Under the pieces are notes generated by a model. It was given only the letters and a program-made list of their open reading frames with translations. It did no database searches and was not told the DNA's origin. A DNA stretch of 64,000 nt, taken from Canariomyces notabilis (lineage: Eukaryota > Ascomycota > Sordariomycetes > Sordariales > Chaetomiaceae). Location: NCBI RefSeq assembly GCF_033297395.1, contig NW_027041823.1, positions 2,263,302 through 2,327,301 of the forward strand, in the 5' to 3' direction. Shown here in pieces: positions 54,485-64,000 of this stretch (within the stretch, counting starts at the first letter, position 1; each line of letters opens with the position of its first letter). The translations under genes and the position numbers were made by a program.

Positions 54485-55297
54485 CCAGTTCCGAAAACGG
54501 CGACGAGCTATCCCGGGAAACGGCTATCACCATCGATGCCGTTCATTTGCCTCACCGAAGTACCGCGCTAACGGACAAGCAAGGGTTGTCCTGTACACGC
54601 AATTATGTCTGGTCCCTTCCAGATCCGAACAACCAAATCTGTACTTCGTATATCGGCGTGTCCTCTTGTCGGCCCGAGTCCCAAGGAGAAATCTACGCTC
54701 GATTTTTCTGTGCTATTTCAGGAGTAGTCGTGTGTATCTGTAGGTAATCACCAATGGATGTTGGGGGTGGATGGATCCAGAACTTCAACACTGGCATTGC
54801 ACTGCATGGCAGGATACTACACAGTAAAAGCTCGGTACACATAGCGGTGGACCTCCGTAGTCCATGATAATCCATATGCACCATATTCGTATCCGTAGTT
54901 GACTGGGAAAATGGCAAGGTTTGGCGTTGGAGACAAAGGGCGGCTTGGCGTCGGGGGAGAAGGGCGGGCTGTAATTTATGCGTCACACTATCAGTAATAT
55001 TACAAGTATTTACATCTTGTACTTACATACACCCCATGTTCTCCGCATCCATTACCTACTCCACTTATAACGTCGTTCCATGCGGGCGGGTGTCGCATCG
55101 TCACGGCGGGCCTTGTCTTGTCACACAGTCACTGGGCATCCAATGTCAGCCCGGTTCTGATATCGTTTGTTTCAGTTGCTCCAATCGAGTCAGTGTGGCT
55201 TGCCAAGCCACCCGTCATCACCAGCCAATAGCCCAAGCCGAAGAGAGCTCCATTATCTCCATCACGAAGCGCCCATTTCGGTATACATCTCGCCATC

Positions 55298-56276
55298 ATG
55301 ATTGACCTTCCCCTAGACCATGGCTCCCTCGAGCATCTTCTGCCGGCATCCTGGAAAACGCAGATCACGGCGTGGCTAGCTGAGGACACGCCTTCCTTTG
55401 ACGTGGGTGGATTCGTGGTCGGTGACGAGCCGCGGACGGCAACGCTCTGGGGCAAGTCGCCGGGAATCCTGGCCGGCATCCCCTTCTTCAACGAGGTCTT
55501 TGCCCAGTGCGGGTGCACGGTGCAGTGGCACGCCCGCGAGGGCTCGCACATTGAGACGCACGGCGGCAAGACTGCCCTCGCCACGGTGAGCGGGCCGGCG
55601 CGGGGCCTGCTGGAGGGCGAGCGTGTGGCACTCAACATCCTGGCCCGCTGCTCCGGCATCGCAAGCATGAGCCGGAGGCTGTTGGTCAATCTCCGTAGTG
55701 CCGGCTACAAGGGTACTCTCGCAGGCACGCGCAAGACTACCCCTGGATTCCGTCTCGTGGAAAAATACGGTATGCTGGTGGGCGGCGCCGACACACACCG
55801 CATGGATTTGAGCACCATGACTATGCTCAAAGACAACCACGTGTGGAGCCGCGGCAGCATCACCCAGGCGGTGAAGGCGGCCAGGGCCGCCGGCGGCTTT
55901 AGCTTGAAGATTGAGGTCGAGGTGCAGAGCGAAGAAGAGGCCGATGAGGCAATTGCCGCCGGGGCCGATGTCATCATGCTGGACAACTTCACAGGCGCGG
56001 GGGTCAAAACAACGTCACGGAGCCTGAAGGAGAAGTGGAAGGGCAAAAGGCAGTTCTTGCTTGAGGTTTCCGGTGGATTGACTGAGGACAACGCCGAGCT
56101 GTACATCTGCAACGGTACGTTTTTCCAAGAGTATGAGCGTACCAAGAGTACTGACAGATACCACTCCAGATGTCGATATCCTCTCAACGAGCGCTATTCA
56201 TCAGGGAGTGCGCCACGTCGACTTCTCTCTCAAAATCAATTTGGAAAAGGGTCAGGGACCCGAAGTGTCGAGCTGA
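55298..56276 (+). CDS. BNA6: Nicotinate-nucleotide diphosphorylase (quinolinate phosphoribosyltransferase)
   Basis: Two exons, 55298-56114 and 56170-56276 (55-bp intron, GTACGT...CTCCAG, TACTGAC branch), encode 307 aa, near the 295 aa of yeast Bna6. The enzyme converts quinolinate and PRPP to nicotinate mononucleotide, the last step of de novo NAD synthesis from tryptophan. Diagnostic blocks: VALNILARCSGIAS, GTRKTTPGFR (phosphate and quinolinate contacts), GGADTHRMDLSTMTMLKDNH, IEVEVQSEEEADEAI, AGADVIMLDNF, LEVSGGLTEDN, and STSAIHQGVRHVDFSLKI in exon 2. The fit is complete, with no missing catalytic residue visible. Confidence 0.97.
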
Positions 56277-56820
56277 AGCAATGATTACAAATCGGTCATG
56301 TCCGAAAGAGCCGCAATGCTTCACAATGAGCCGGGCTTGAATCTCGAATACTTTGTGTAAATGAAGTTTCCCTAGCGTCTAGGGTTGAGCTGTATCATAG
56401 CTGGCTGCCTACGCAATACATACCTACATGCGGTGATTCCAACGTTCCCCAGGCATCTGTGAATGTATGTAGGCATGTACAGTACTTACAGACTACAGTA
56501 CGGCTCCTGCATGATGATTCGGCACGCGGTTGTAATTCAACATCCTCCAGACTCACCGCTATTTCCCCACCTTCCACAAGTATGCGGATGCAGCCTAGCC
56601 CAAGTGTAATTTTAACGTTGTAGTTAATGCTGAAATGATGGGCGCTGATGCGCGGCCGATATTGTGACCCATGCCACGCCCCACACGGGAGTGATGGAAT
56701 CAGCTCAATCAGGTACCATATCGGGGGGTATTGAGGGGGATGTGTTCGGCAGTGGGGCATTTCCCACGTGGCAGCCAAGCTTGCCGGACCGGGGTTCCGC
56801 TCGGCGCAGCCTTTTCCTGG

Positions 56821-56977
56821 CGCCAAGCCTCAATCTTCCTGACGCCAAGCCTCAATCTTCCTGACGGCCAAGCACACGTCTCGTTTTTTCTTGACGGCCG
56901 AGTTGGCGTCTCGTTTTTCCTTGACGGCCGAGATGGCATCTGAATTTTCTTGACGGCCAAGCGCACTTTTCGGCTCC
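56821..56977 (+). repeat. Compound tandem repeat (22-bp and 30-bp units)
   Basis: Two exact 22-bp copies (56821-56842 and 56843-56864) pass directly into 30-bp units beginning CGGCC(A/G)AG and ending TTCTTGA (56865-56894, 56895-56924, 56925-56953, then a partial). Confidence 0.85.
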
Positions 56978-59814
56978 TTCGTCATTGATGATCCCGCTTG
57001 CCTTTTCCTGTCACTGTTACCCCCCTTTGACTTTTCTGTCGTTCTTGATCCCGACTATTACACGCTCTTACTGCCCTTGCTGATTGTACTAGTCCTTACC
57101 ATCTTATACTTACGCATACAAAATGTATAAGGTATACACCACATGCAGCAACATGTATTGTACTGTACTGTACCTATGGTAAGCAGCGTACACTGATACC
57201 CCCCTACTCCCGCTCCTGCCTGTATACACGTTACGTACTTTACAATACAGCCTCCGGCCCGAATTCGACCTCTCATTGTTTTGTGTCTTCTGATGGGCTG
57301 CATCTTCATGGCATACACTACGTACCATTTCCTTGACCCGTGCTCCTCCTCAGGCATTGCTTGCTGTTAAGATTGTGATGATTGTGATGACGATGCGCGA
57401 GAGGGCTGTCATCGCATAATGGCAAAGCCGGCCACGCCTCCTTCGAGCGTCTCCCAGGCATTTCTCTCTGCTGGCTTGGTAACATGAGTCGAGCCTGGGC
57501 CTGCTACTCAACAGGCATCCATGGGGTTGACCCGCCTATCACATTTACAAATGCACAATACATGGGTATTGTACGTAGCTGACTTTGACAGGGCCCCTCG
57601 GCCACTAATACTTACCCTTATGTATTCATACGGCGTAATCAATGGGGAGAAATGTGCACCTAACTCCTGTCCATGCTGCCGCTCCCACGTGGTGAAGGAT
57701 TCAGATCCCTGAGCATGTCCGATCTAATCCAGACTTCCACACCCTGGCCCTGGTCAAAACCCCGGCAAGATTCCCCTCCTCAAAGATGCTGGATGTCTTC
57801 CAAGCAACCGTCGAGGCGCCCTTCAGGGCGCCCTTCCGGTCTCCCGCGTCCGCGTCAGCGACTCGTTGAGACGCCAGCGGAATTTCCTGCTGACAGATCA
57901 CAATTTACCTGGAAAGCCAATGCATGGATACATGAGATACATGACCTTGACGAGGTAGCCGACCTCGAATAAAGTTTAGAGTTTTACATGCACCCCGGTG
58001 ATGGAGTCAGCCCGAGGAGCAGTGTTGAGTTTCATCGGTTCCAGAGATAGCTTGTGCCGACGGGATGTCCCATGGCGATGTAGCATGGGCCAGTCCACTC
58101 CAACGGGTTCCTCTGAACGAGGATGAGGATGGGCCTTCAAATAGAGGGCACTCTCTCCTTCTATAGCAAGATGATCTCTTCGCTCTCCTTGATTGTTGCC
58201 CTCAAGCATCAAATGCAAGCTCCCATCAAGCTCCCTCTATCCTTCCACTTCCACCTCAGAGCGGTCCGTCATCATCCGTCAGTCTAGATCCGTCGCTTGC
58301 GGCAGTCTCCCACCCCATCTATGCGCATCATAGGTAGCATGGACGCCCCTAATATCCATACCCGGCGTGACTGGACCGAACTCTTCGTTGAGAACTCGCA
58401 AAGAGAGAGAAAACGAAGAGAGGAACACACAACAGACATAGCCCAATCAATTGTCGCCTACACTTTGGCGGCAGAGCAAAAGCTCGAGCAGGTGCTCGGG
58501 GGCAACGCGGGCTTGGCGTTGCTCGGCCACCGTCCGGCGTCGGCGGTGACAACACGGCCGAGAAACGAGCCGAGATAAAGCCAGCAACGGGACCGCCAGG
58601 GGGGGTGTCGCCCCGATGGGAACGGTGCGTTGACTTGGGAACACAGCCGGGGCTTTTGGGGCAACAGTTTCTGGGGTAAGGCCACAGGTGGCACAGCCAT
58701 TGCAGAGGTTGCGGTTGGTTGCTAATCGTGCAGTTTCTTCTTGTTTAGTAGGCAACTGGGCATTTGCCCTGACAATGTCACCGTGGGGGGGGTCAAAAAA
58801 CAACTCACAAACTCAGGGGAATAAGGGGAAACGTTTGGTCGTATGTATATCACATAGTTCACTTCACATGGCTGAATCCTCTTATGAATGGATAAGGCAC
58901 GCCGGCATGAGGAGGGCATCGAGCTTGGCAATACCCTCCATTTACAGTACCGAACTTACCTACCACACTCAGAGACGCTGGTTCTGGTTACTAAGGTAGC
59001 CTTGTTCAGGGTATGGAATGATCATTAGACACCTACCTAACTGCAATAGTGGCTTTTCTTGGGTCTTAAATCCACAATCACCACTAAACTTTTCGCAAGA
59101 CAGAACGTCAGGGCTCGTTGCGCAGGCGTGTTTGAGAGTGAGACTTCTCACTATGTCATCACACCACTGCCCACGCCAATTCGCTGAGAAATTACCCTTC
59201 AAGAACAGCAAAAGCTGAGAGCTTGGACTAACTCCAGATGGTTCCAGACTCCCCGCCACGACTCTAATTTAAGATCAGCTATCTGTTTCAGTTTGCGGTG
59301 GATGGTCCTCATCTGTAGTAGTTTCATCTCTTGAGCGTCCTTGAGATGGGGCCCATCGTGTAGGAAGGACTTATTGACCCAAGACTCAACGCGGTCAGCG
59401 TGTAAATACACCCAGTCTGGGGCGTGAATTACCTGGAATCCCAGATAGACACCATGTTCCCCAAATTGTCAGAATGTTATGTTAACGAGCACAGAGTTTG
59501 AAACTGAATTTCGTCAGAAGCGACACACACCGGTTACGACCTTTGAGTTCGAGTTGGAATCCCTGGGCGTCTCCCATCGCCTCGCTGCTCCTCGCAAGGC
59601 TTTCTTGTGCGACGGAACTCAGCGAAAGCTCGGCCCGTTGCCGGTGACAGATTCATCATTTGTCATTGGCAGGGGTGCGATGTAGGACAATTGAAATGGC
59701 CCAACAAAGCGGCCGCCTGGTGGTGACGCGATGCTCTCCTCTGCGGAAGAGATGGGGCCCCGCACGCCTCTCAGCCATCAATGATAGCTGTACCGGTCAC
59801 CGCGGGCGTACCCC

Positions 59815-59907
59815 GGAGAGAAGCCGAATTCTTTCGGCCATTCCCTGGAGAGAAGCCGAATTCTTTCGGCGTAACCTGAAGAGAAACCGAATTCCTTCCG
59901 TCATCCG
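59815..59907 (+). repeat. Tandem hairpin repeat, about 32-bp unit
   Basis: Three units of 32, 31 and 30 bp. Each of the first two contains the inverted repeat GCCGAA-TTCT-TTCGGC; the third is degenerate (ACCGAATTCCTTCCG). Confidence 0.85.
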
Positions 59908-62163
59908 AGGCCAGCGCATGAGGAAAAGAGACGATAAATTAGGGCATCGACTGCAAACTGCCGGTGTAAGGAGGTACTGTACTAATTTTCTCCTTCCCCC
60001 CTGAAGGGCTGCAGATTAAGGGCGGCTAAGTCACGGCTGAAGAGTTTGAAGTCACTGTTACACAGGCCTATTTTACTCAACACTCAAAGAGCTCGACGCC
60101 ATCACGGCGGGTCCGGTCTGGAGCCTGGCCAACAGGACCAGACCGGACTCACCAGAGCGCCGGCAAGCGCATGCTACCATTTCCGAACCCAATTGCAGAC
60201 GTAGCCTTGGCAAAGTCTTGACTCGGCTCTGGTAGGCAAACATTGTAACTGTAAGTAAGTGATTGTAGGGGGTGGGATAAAATGGTACAGTACCTACCAT
60301 GCTGAGCCCGGCCGCAACTATTGTGCAGCTGCCCATGCCTCGGGCAATCTTTGAGCAGTTGGTTGCCTCCATCGTCCGGATCGAGTCGAAAATGCTTCAA
60401 AAGCAGACACACTGGGCTCGAGTCTCTTGCGCATGGGACTTGGTGCCAGAACACGTGGAACGGCCCAAGCCTATGGCAACTCGGAATACCACAGAATCTG
60501 TGTGGAACGATATGCGATCGACCATCCGCCAGCCTGACGCCTTATGGGTTCACAACATAAGAAGCGTAACTGGGCTGACTTAGGCCTTCCTCGCCGTCTG
60601 ACGTTGAAGGCAATCATGATTCGAAAACTCATATCAATTCTGGATGCCAGCAACGCCTCTCTGATGGCCCCTGATTGTATTGTGTTTAGAACTTGACTCC
60701 GGGGTCGGTCCGTTTTGCGGCGCATTGTTGAGTATTCTGTGGGCTTTCTGCAGCAGTATCGCGTCGGGAGAAGAACACCTAGGCTTAGCTGCTGCTCGAC
60801 TGCCTTGCGGTGCGGGAATGGCTGCTTCATCAAGCAATCTTGCCCTTGTACTAGATTCCGTGACTCTTCAAAATTTACTGTCCAGGAGAGGAACAGCTAA
60901 GATGAGAGTTGCTTTCGTCTTCCAAGACTCCAAATCTGGCATACTGCAAGCGCCATCATGCATGGTTCCCAGTCGGGCTGGAACCTTTGCGTGGAAACAT
61001 TCCAAATGAGCTGCGCGGGATGTCTCATAGACTCAACTATTCTGGGGATAATCTGCTGCAAGACTGAGTGCGGGGAGAGCACACTTAACAATCAGCGGTC
61101 ATTCCAGCAGCGCATCTCAGTCTCTATGGATTGAGTCCCCCGGGGTCGTGTTGCATTTGTTGAATCTGACAAGCCCCAAATACAAATAGTAGCGAGCCTT
61201 GCTGTCAAGACAAGTGATCTGAACGACGGCGCCGCTGCTGGACGTTACCCTAAATGCCTCTGAGACTGCGCCTCTGACAAGATGGGCACGCCGCACACCC
61301 ACGTAGGGCATTTGGCGGTGGTGGGCTGCCGTGGGCGCACTGCCGTTGTCCGTTTGGGAGAACGGGCAAGAAACAGTTCATGTACTAATCTGAGGGTCAT
61401 CCTCACTCGAGCCAGAGGAATTTTCCTTGCTCCTTAGCAAACATCTCCTAGATAAATTCTCTGTTAGTCCCGACCGATCAACAACCTTCTTGCTGTCAGC
61501 TTTCCTAGCGTGTGTTGTACCACATAAAGAAGGCTTTGACATTGAGAGAAAGTTATTGACCTCAGCCACGTTCAGTCAATCCTGGCATGCGTTGTCCGTC
61601 CTCGACCAGCTCGCAAGAGAGGTTGCTTCCCCTTATCCGCCCGCCACGATGAACACCGCCTCTTGCTCCGATGGTCGAAATATTCCTATCAGGTATCGAT
61701 ACCCTAGGGGCACCCTGCTTCCGGCCGCCGTCGAAAACATTGCCGAGAACTGAAATGCGGCGAGCAGCTCCGTATATCAGTACGGGGCTCCAGGTGGGTC
61801 GTCCTCGAGCAACAGAAGCATACCTTAGGGCCCCATACACGTGTCATAGCACGTCGGATAGGGGACCGGACCGGGATGATGCAGGAACTGAGGTTCGAGG
61901 ATGTCTTGAATAAACGCCCGAGGTAGCGTTTGGGCCCGACATTCATCACTGGCCTCTGCAGTCTCGTATGCCGAGCAGGGATAGGCGTGAGTAGCACATT
62001 CGCCGACCGACTTTTCCCACTTTTTGTTTCGTTGATTTATTGTCACAACTTGCGGACCTCCAACCCGAAACACCACCCAGATTCCTAGAACTCCCACTTA
62101 GGTGCCGGAACGGGAGTATCCTTTCCCTAATTTTGATCTCGAGTTTGCTTGTTCTTCTCCAAG

Positions 62164-62965
62164 ATGTCGAAAATCTGTGCCGCAAATTGCACTGCAACGG
62201 GCAGCTGTCCTCACAAAGGGACAGGAGAAAAAGGGGTGGGGTGTAACATCTTCCAAGAAAGCTGCCCCCATTGCAGCCGAGAGAGAAGGGAGACTGACTT
62301 CCTCTGTCCACAGGCCCGTCCGGCCACCGACTCCGGTCAACCGATCGATTTGCCGTCCGCCAGGCCGTCGACCACCCCGTCGAGTCCGCAACAACATGAA
62401 GGGGGAATAAACCGAGACCTTGCTTCAGGCGATGAGACGGCCACGGCACCTCCGCGCGCCGTCGGTACTGAAGGAACCATAGACCTCATCACCAGCGGTG
62501 ACAAGCAGAATAGCAAGTCGGCGCCCGGAGCAACTGCAGGATCTGTCGATGCCCAGTTTGGGTCCGAGGGGTAGGAGGGCCGCCCTGGCACAACGAACTG
62601 CATTCTTTTCTGTCAACACCGCTAACGGTATTTGCAGTCAGTCGGCCTCGTCGCTGTACTCGGGGATCGCAGATAACCAAGGCATTGCCCTGGTCGCAGG
62701 GGTTGTCAAAGGCGAAGACAAAGCAGCGGACGCCGTAGCCGTCTATGTCGTCGACCATCAGCAAGACCGGCACCCTCGCATTCCAGAGTTATTATATAAC
62801 GGTACGGTTGAGGAACAACAAAGTGAGATCGTGGCGCAAGTCACAGAGCCTATACATCGACTCCAGCTGCTGCCCCTCGGGCACAATGGCCACCGTCCAC
62901 TATACTCGGCCGCAATCAGGGAGACGGATGAGGAGCTGAACGACGAAGAGTCGACTGTGGAATGA
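62164..62965 (+). CDS. Orphan Cys-rich protein (predicted)
   Basis: A two-exon model, 62164-62570 and 62638-62965, gives 244 aa. The 67-bp intron has donor GTAGGA, a GCTAAC branch and acceptor TTTGCAG, and it joins two otherwise separate open frames in phase. The first 48 residues hold eight cysteines (5, 9, 15, 27, 34, 37, 48, with CPHC at 34-37 and CPH at 15-17; seven counted securely), a possible metal-binding or zinc-finger-like head. A Pro/Ser/Thr-rich linker follows, then a C-terminal half ending acidic (ETDEELNDEESTVE). No signal peptide is seen, so a secreted effector is unlikely. No family was recognised. The clean splice signals are the main support, and a spurious model remains possible. 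Confidence 0.4.
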
Positions 62966-64000
62966 GCTGGCCATGGAGGTAGAATATGAAAGGATGAATG
63001 AACAATTGTCCGAACCGGAGCATCGACTGTCTGAGTGGCGACACTATCGTCCAGTGTTTGCTGCCCCTTCACTAGTTCCGAGCCCGACGGAGAAACGCCG
63101 CAAGCTATACTTTTTCATGATAGAATTGTCGCAAAAGAAATACCGAACCTCCATTTTTTGCCACCGTGTCGGTGTCCGTTTGAGCGTTGCCATCAGCTCC
63201 TTCCGTTGGCTTTGGAGAGCCCATCGTCGCCCCTGCCAAGTCTTTCCGTCCACTCAATCCACAAAGACGAACTATGCGGCGTAACCTCCATTAAGACTGA
63301 GCTCGTCCTGATTGCCGACTGGACACCGATGCTTTTATCGTCATTGAAGGGAGCAACCTCAGGTACAGTATACTTAGTAGGACCTAGACGAAGTACATAA
63401 CGTACCCTACTCCCGCTGAAGCAACCTTGAAGTCAAAGCGCTCCATAGCAGCACCCTTGGACCCTTAAAGCAGGCATATCTTGCAACACTGGGCGGCGAT
63501 TGGGCATTTCCACCGGATCTAAGGTATGAAACCACGGCAGCAATGCATCGCCTAGTGCCTCAGGGGATACAGGTACGATGCGGGAGGCACCGTCCCGTCC
63601 TGCACCCCACAGATAATCTGATCGCTTGCATCGGCAACGTCATATGCCACATACTGCAGTACCACTACTATCACATATCAATGTGATAGCTTAACTCCCG
63701 GACCAGGTGGTGCGTTTGCTAAGGCACCGCGTGGCCCAGCTACTGTAGACGGTTCCCCGCCGGATCATGCAGCGAGATCTCTCGGAGCTGCCCGATGCTG
63801 CATTTGACGCTGTCGCAATGCCATACGAGCTCCCGCATGCTTGGAGGCTTCAAGCCACCCGAGTTTTGTGGTAAACCGACTGGACTCCGTTTTGATCTGG
63901 CTCGGATGTTTTGGGCAAAAGTACCTTGAGTAGGTACTTGGCTATGCCAGGTCTGGAAGATATCTAGGCAAAGCAATGAAGCGATATCACTGCGCTCTAA
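62966..64000. other. Terminal region, no recognised gene
   Basis: Overlapping frames at 62973-63284 and 63035-63400 could be a continuation of the orphan gene through a further intron, but no convincing junction was found. A GTACAGTATAC motif is near 63363. The rest shows no recognisable feature. Confidence 0.5.

Larger units (their letters stand above)
52865..55297. other. Repeat-bearing intergenic region with assembly gap
   Basis: Contains 14-bp minisatellite units (53726-53770 and 54315-54393), the gap 54085-54314, and a near-perfect palindrome at 54461-54484. Open frames at 53009-53595 were not recognised. Confidence 0.6.
56277..62163. other. Gene-poor distal tract with tandem repeats
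   Basis: Nearly 5.9 kb without a recognised gene. It holds tandem repeats at 56821-56977 and 59815-59907 and GTAC-type motifs at 56477-56485, 57157-57173 and 60284-60294. Several open frames of 90-110 codons (58297-58578, 60299-60583, 61427-61753) are uncharacterised. The frame at 58323-58578 (MRIIGSMDAPNIHTRR) is the most protein-like but remains unsupported. Confidence 0.5.

Noticed and set aside
59815..59907. Possible CRISPR-like array
   Set aside because: Units are contiguous without unique spacers and the organism is eukaryotic.
62973..63284. Extension of the orphan Cys-rich gene into the next frame
   Set aside because: No convincing donor-branch-acceptor set joins the frames.

Overview
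The window is nuclear DNA of a filamentous ascomycete, most likely a member of the Sordariales (Chaetomiaceae-like). The evidence is intron-containing genes with mostly 54-83 bp introns, GC-rich codon use, a dispersed single 5S rRNA gene, a Zn2Cys6 regulator, a HET-domain gene and a mitochondrial ARG5,6-type fusion enzyme. Species assignment is inference. Two assembly gaps (N runs) lie at 10984-11078 and 54085-54314.

Layout. 1-10 kb: the C-terminal end of an aspartyl-tRNA-synthetase-like gene, a zinc-finger protein with SUMO- and ubiquitin-binding-like motifs, an LRR protein, EMC1, and a small four-helix membrane protein. 10-18 kb: tRNA-Asn(GTT), an F-BAR/RhoGAP protein (Rgd1 type), aspartate-semialdehyde dehydrogenase, and an intronless SDR. 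18-23.8 kb: a 5.9 kb gene desert. 23.8-33 kb: a Whi3-like RNA-binding protein with a tiny overlapping uORF, a six-exon Zn2Cys6 factor, and a fungal-specific unknown. 34.7-44.4 kb: Ipi3, a 5S rRNA gene, a mitochondrial membrane protein, an Arb2-domain protein, U2 snRNA, mitochondrial uS14 and lipoyl synthase. 44.8-56.3 kb: a HET-domain protein, a divergent R-SNARE with a long first intron, the ARG5,6-type enzyme, a minisatellite with a gap, and quinolinate phosphoribosyltransferase. 56.3-64 kb: a gene-poor, repeat-bearing tract with one weakly supported Cys-rich gene.

Most genes are housekeeping functions without operon logic. One shared regulatory theme is visible: both amino-acid biosynthesis genes (HOM2-type and ARG5,6-type) have a perfect TGACTCA (Gcn4/CPC-1) element upstream. 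The RNA genes carry good cis-signals: a TATA box at about -31 and T10 for 5S, an Sm site and TATA box for U2, and T5 for the tRNA. The less conventional items are the RAP80-like domain combination at 1.0-2.4 kb, the 5-codon uORF overlapping the Whi3-like start, the long-intron R-SNARE, dispersed GTAC/TACGGAGTA palindromes, and the hairpin and minisatellite arrays in the distal third.
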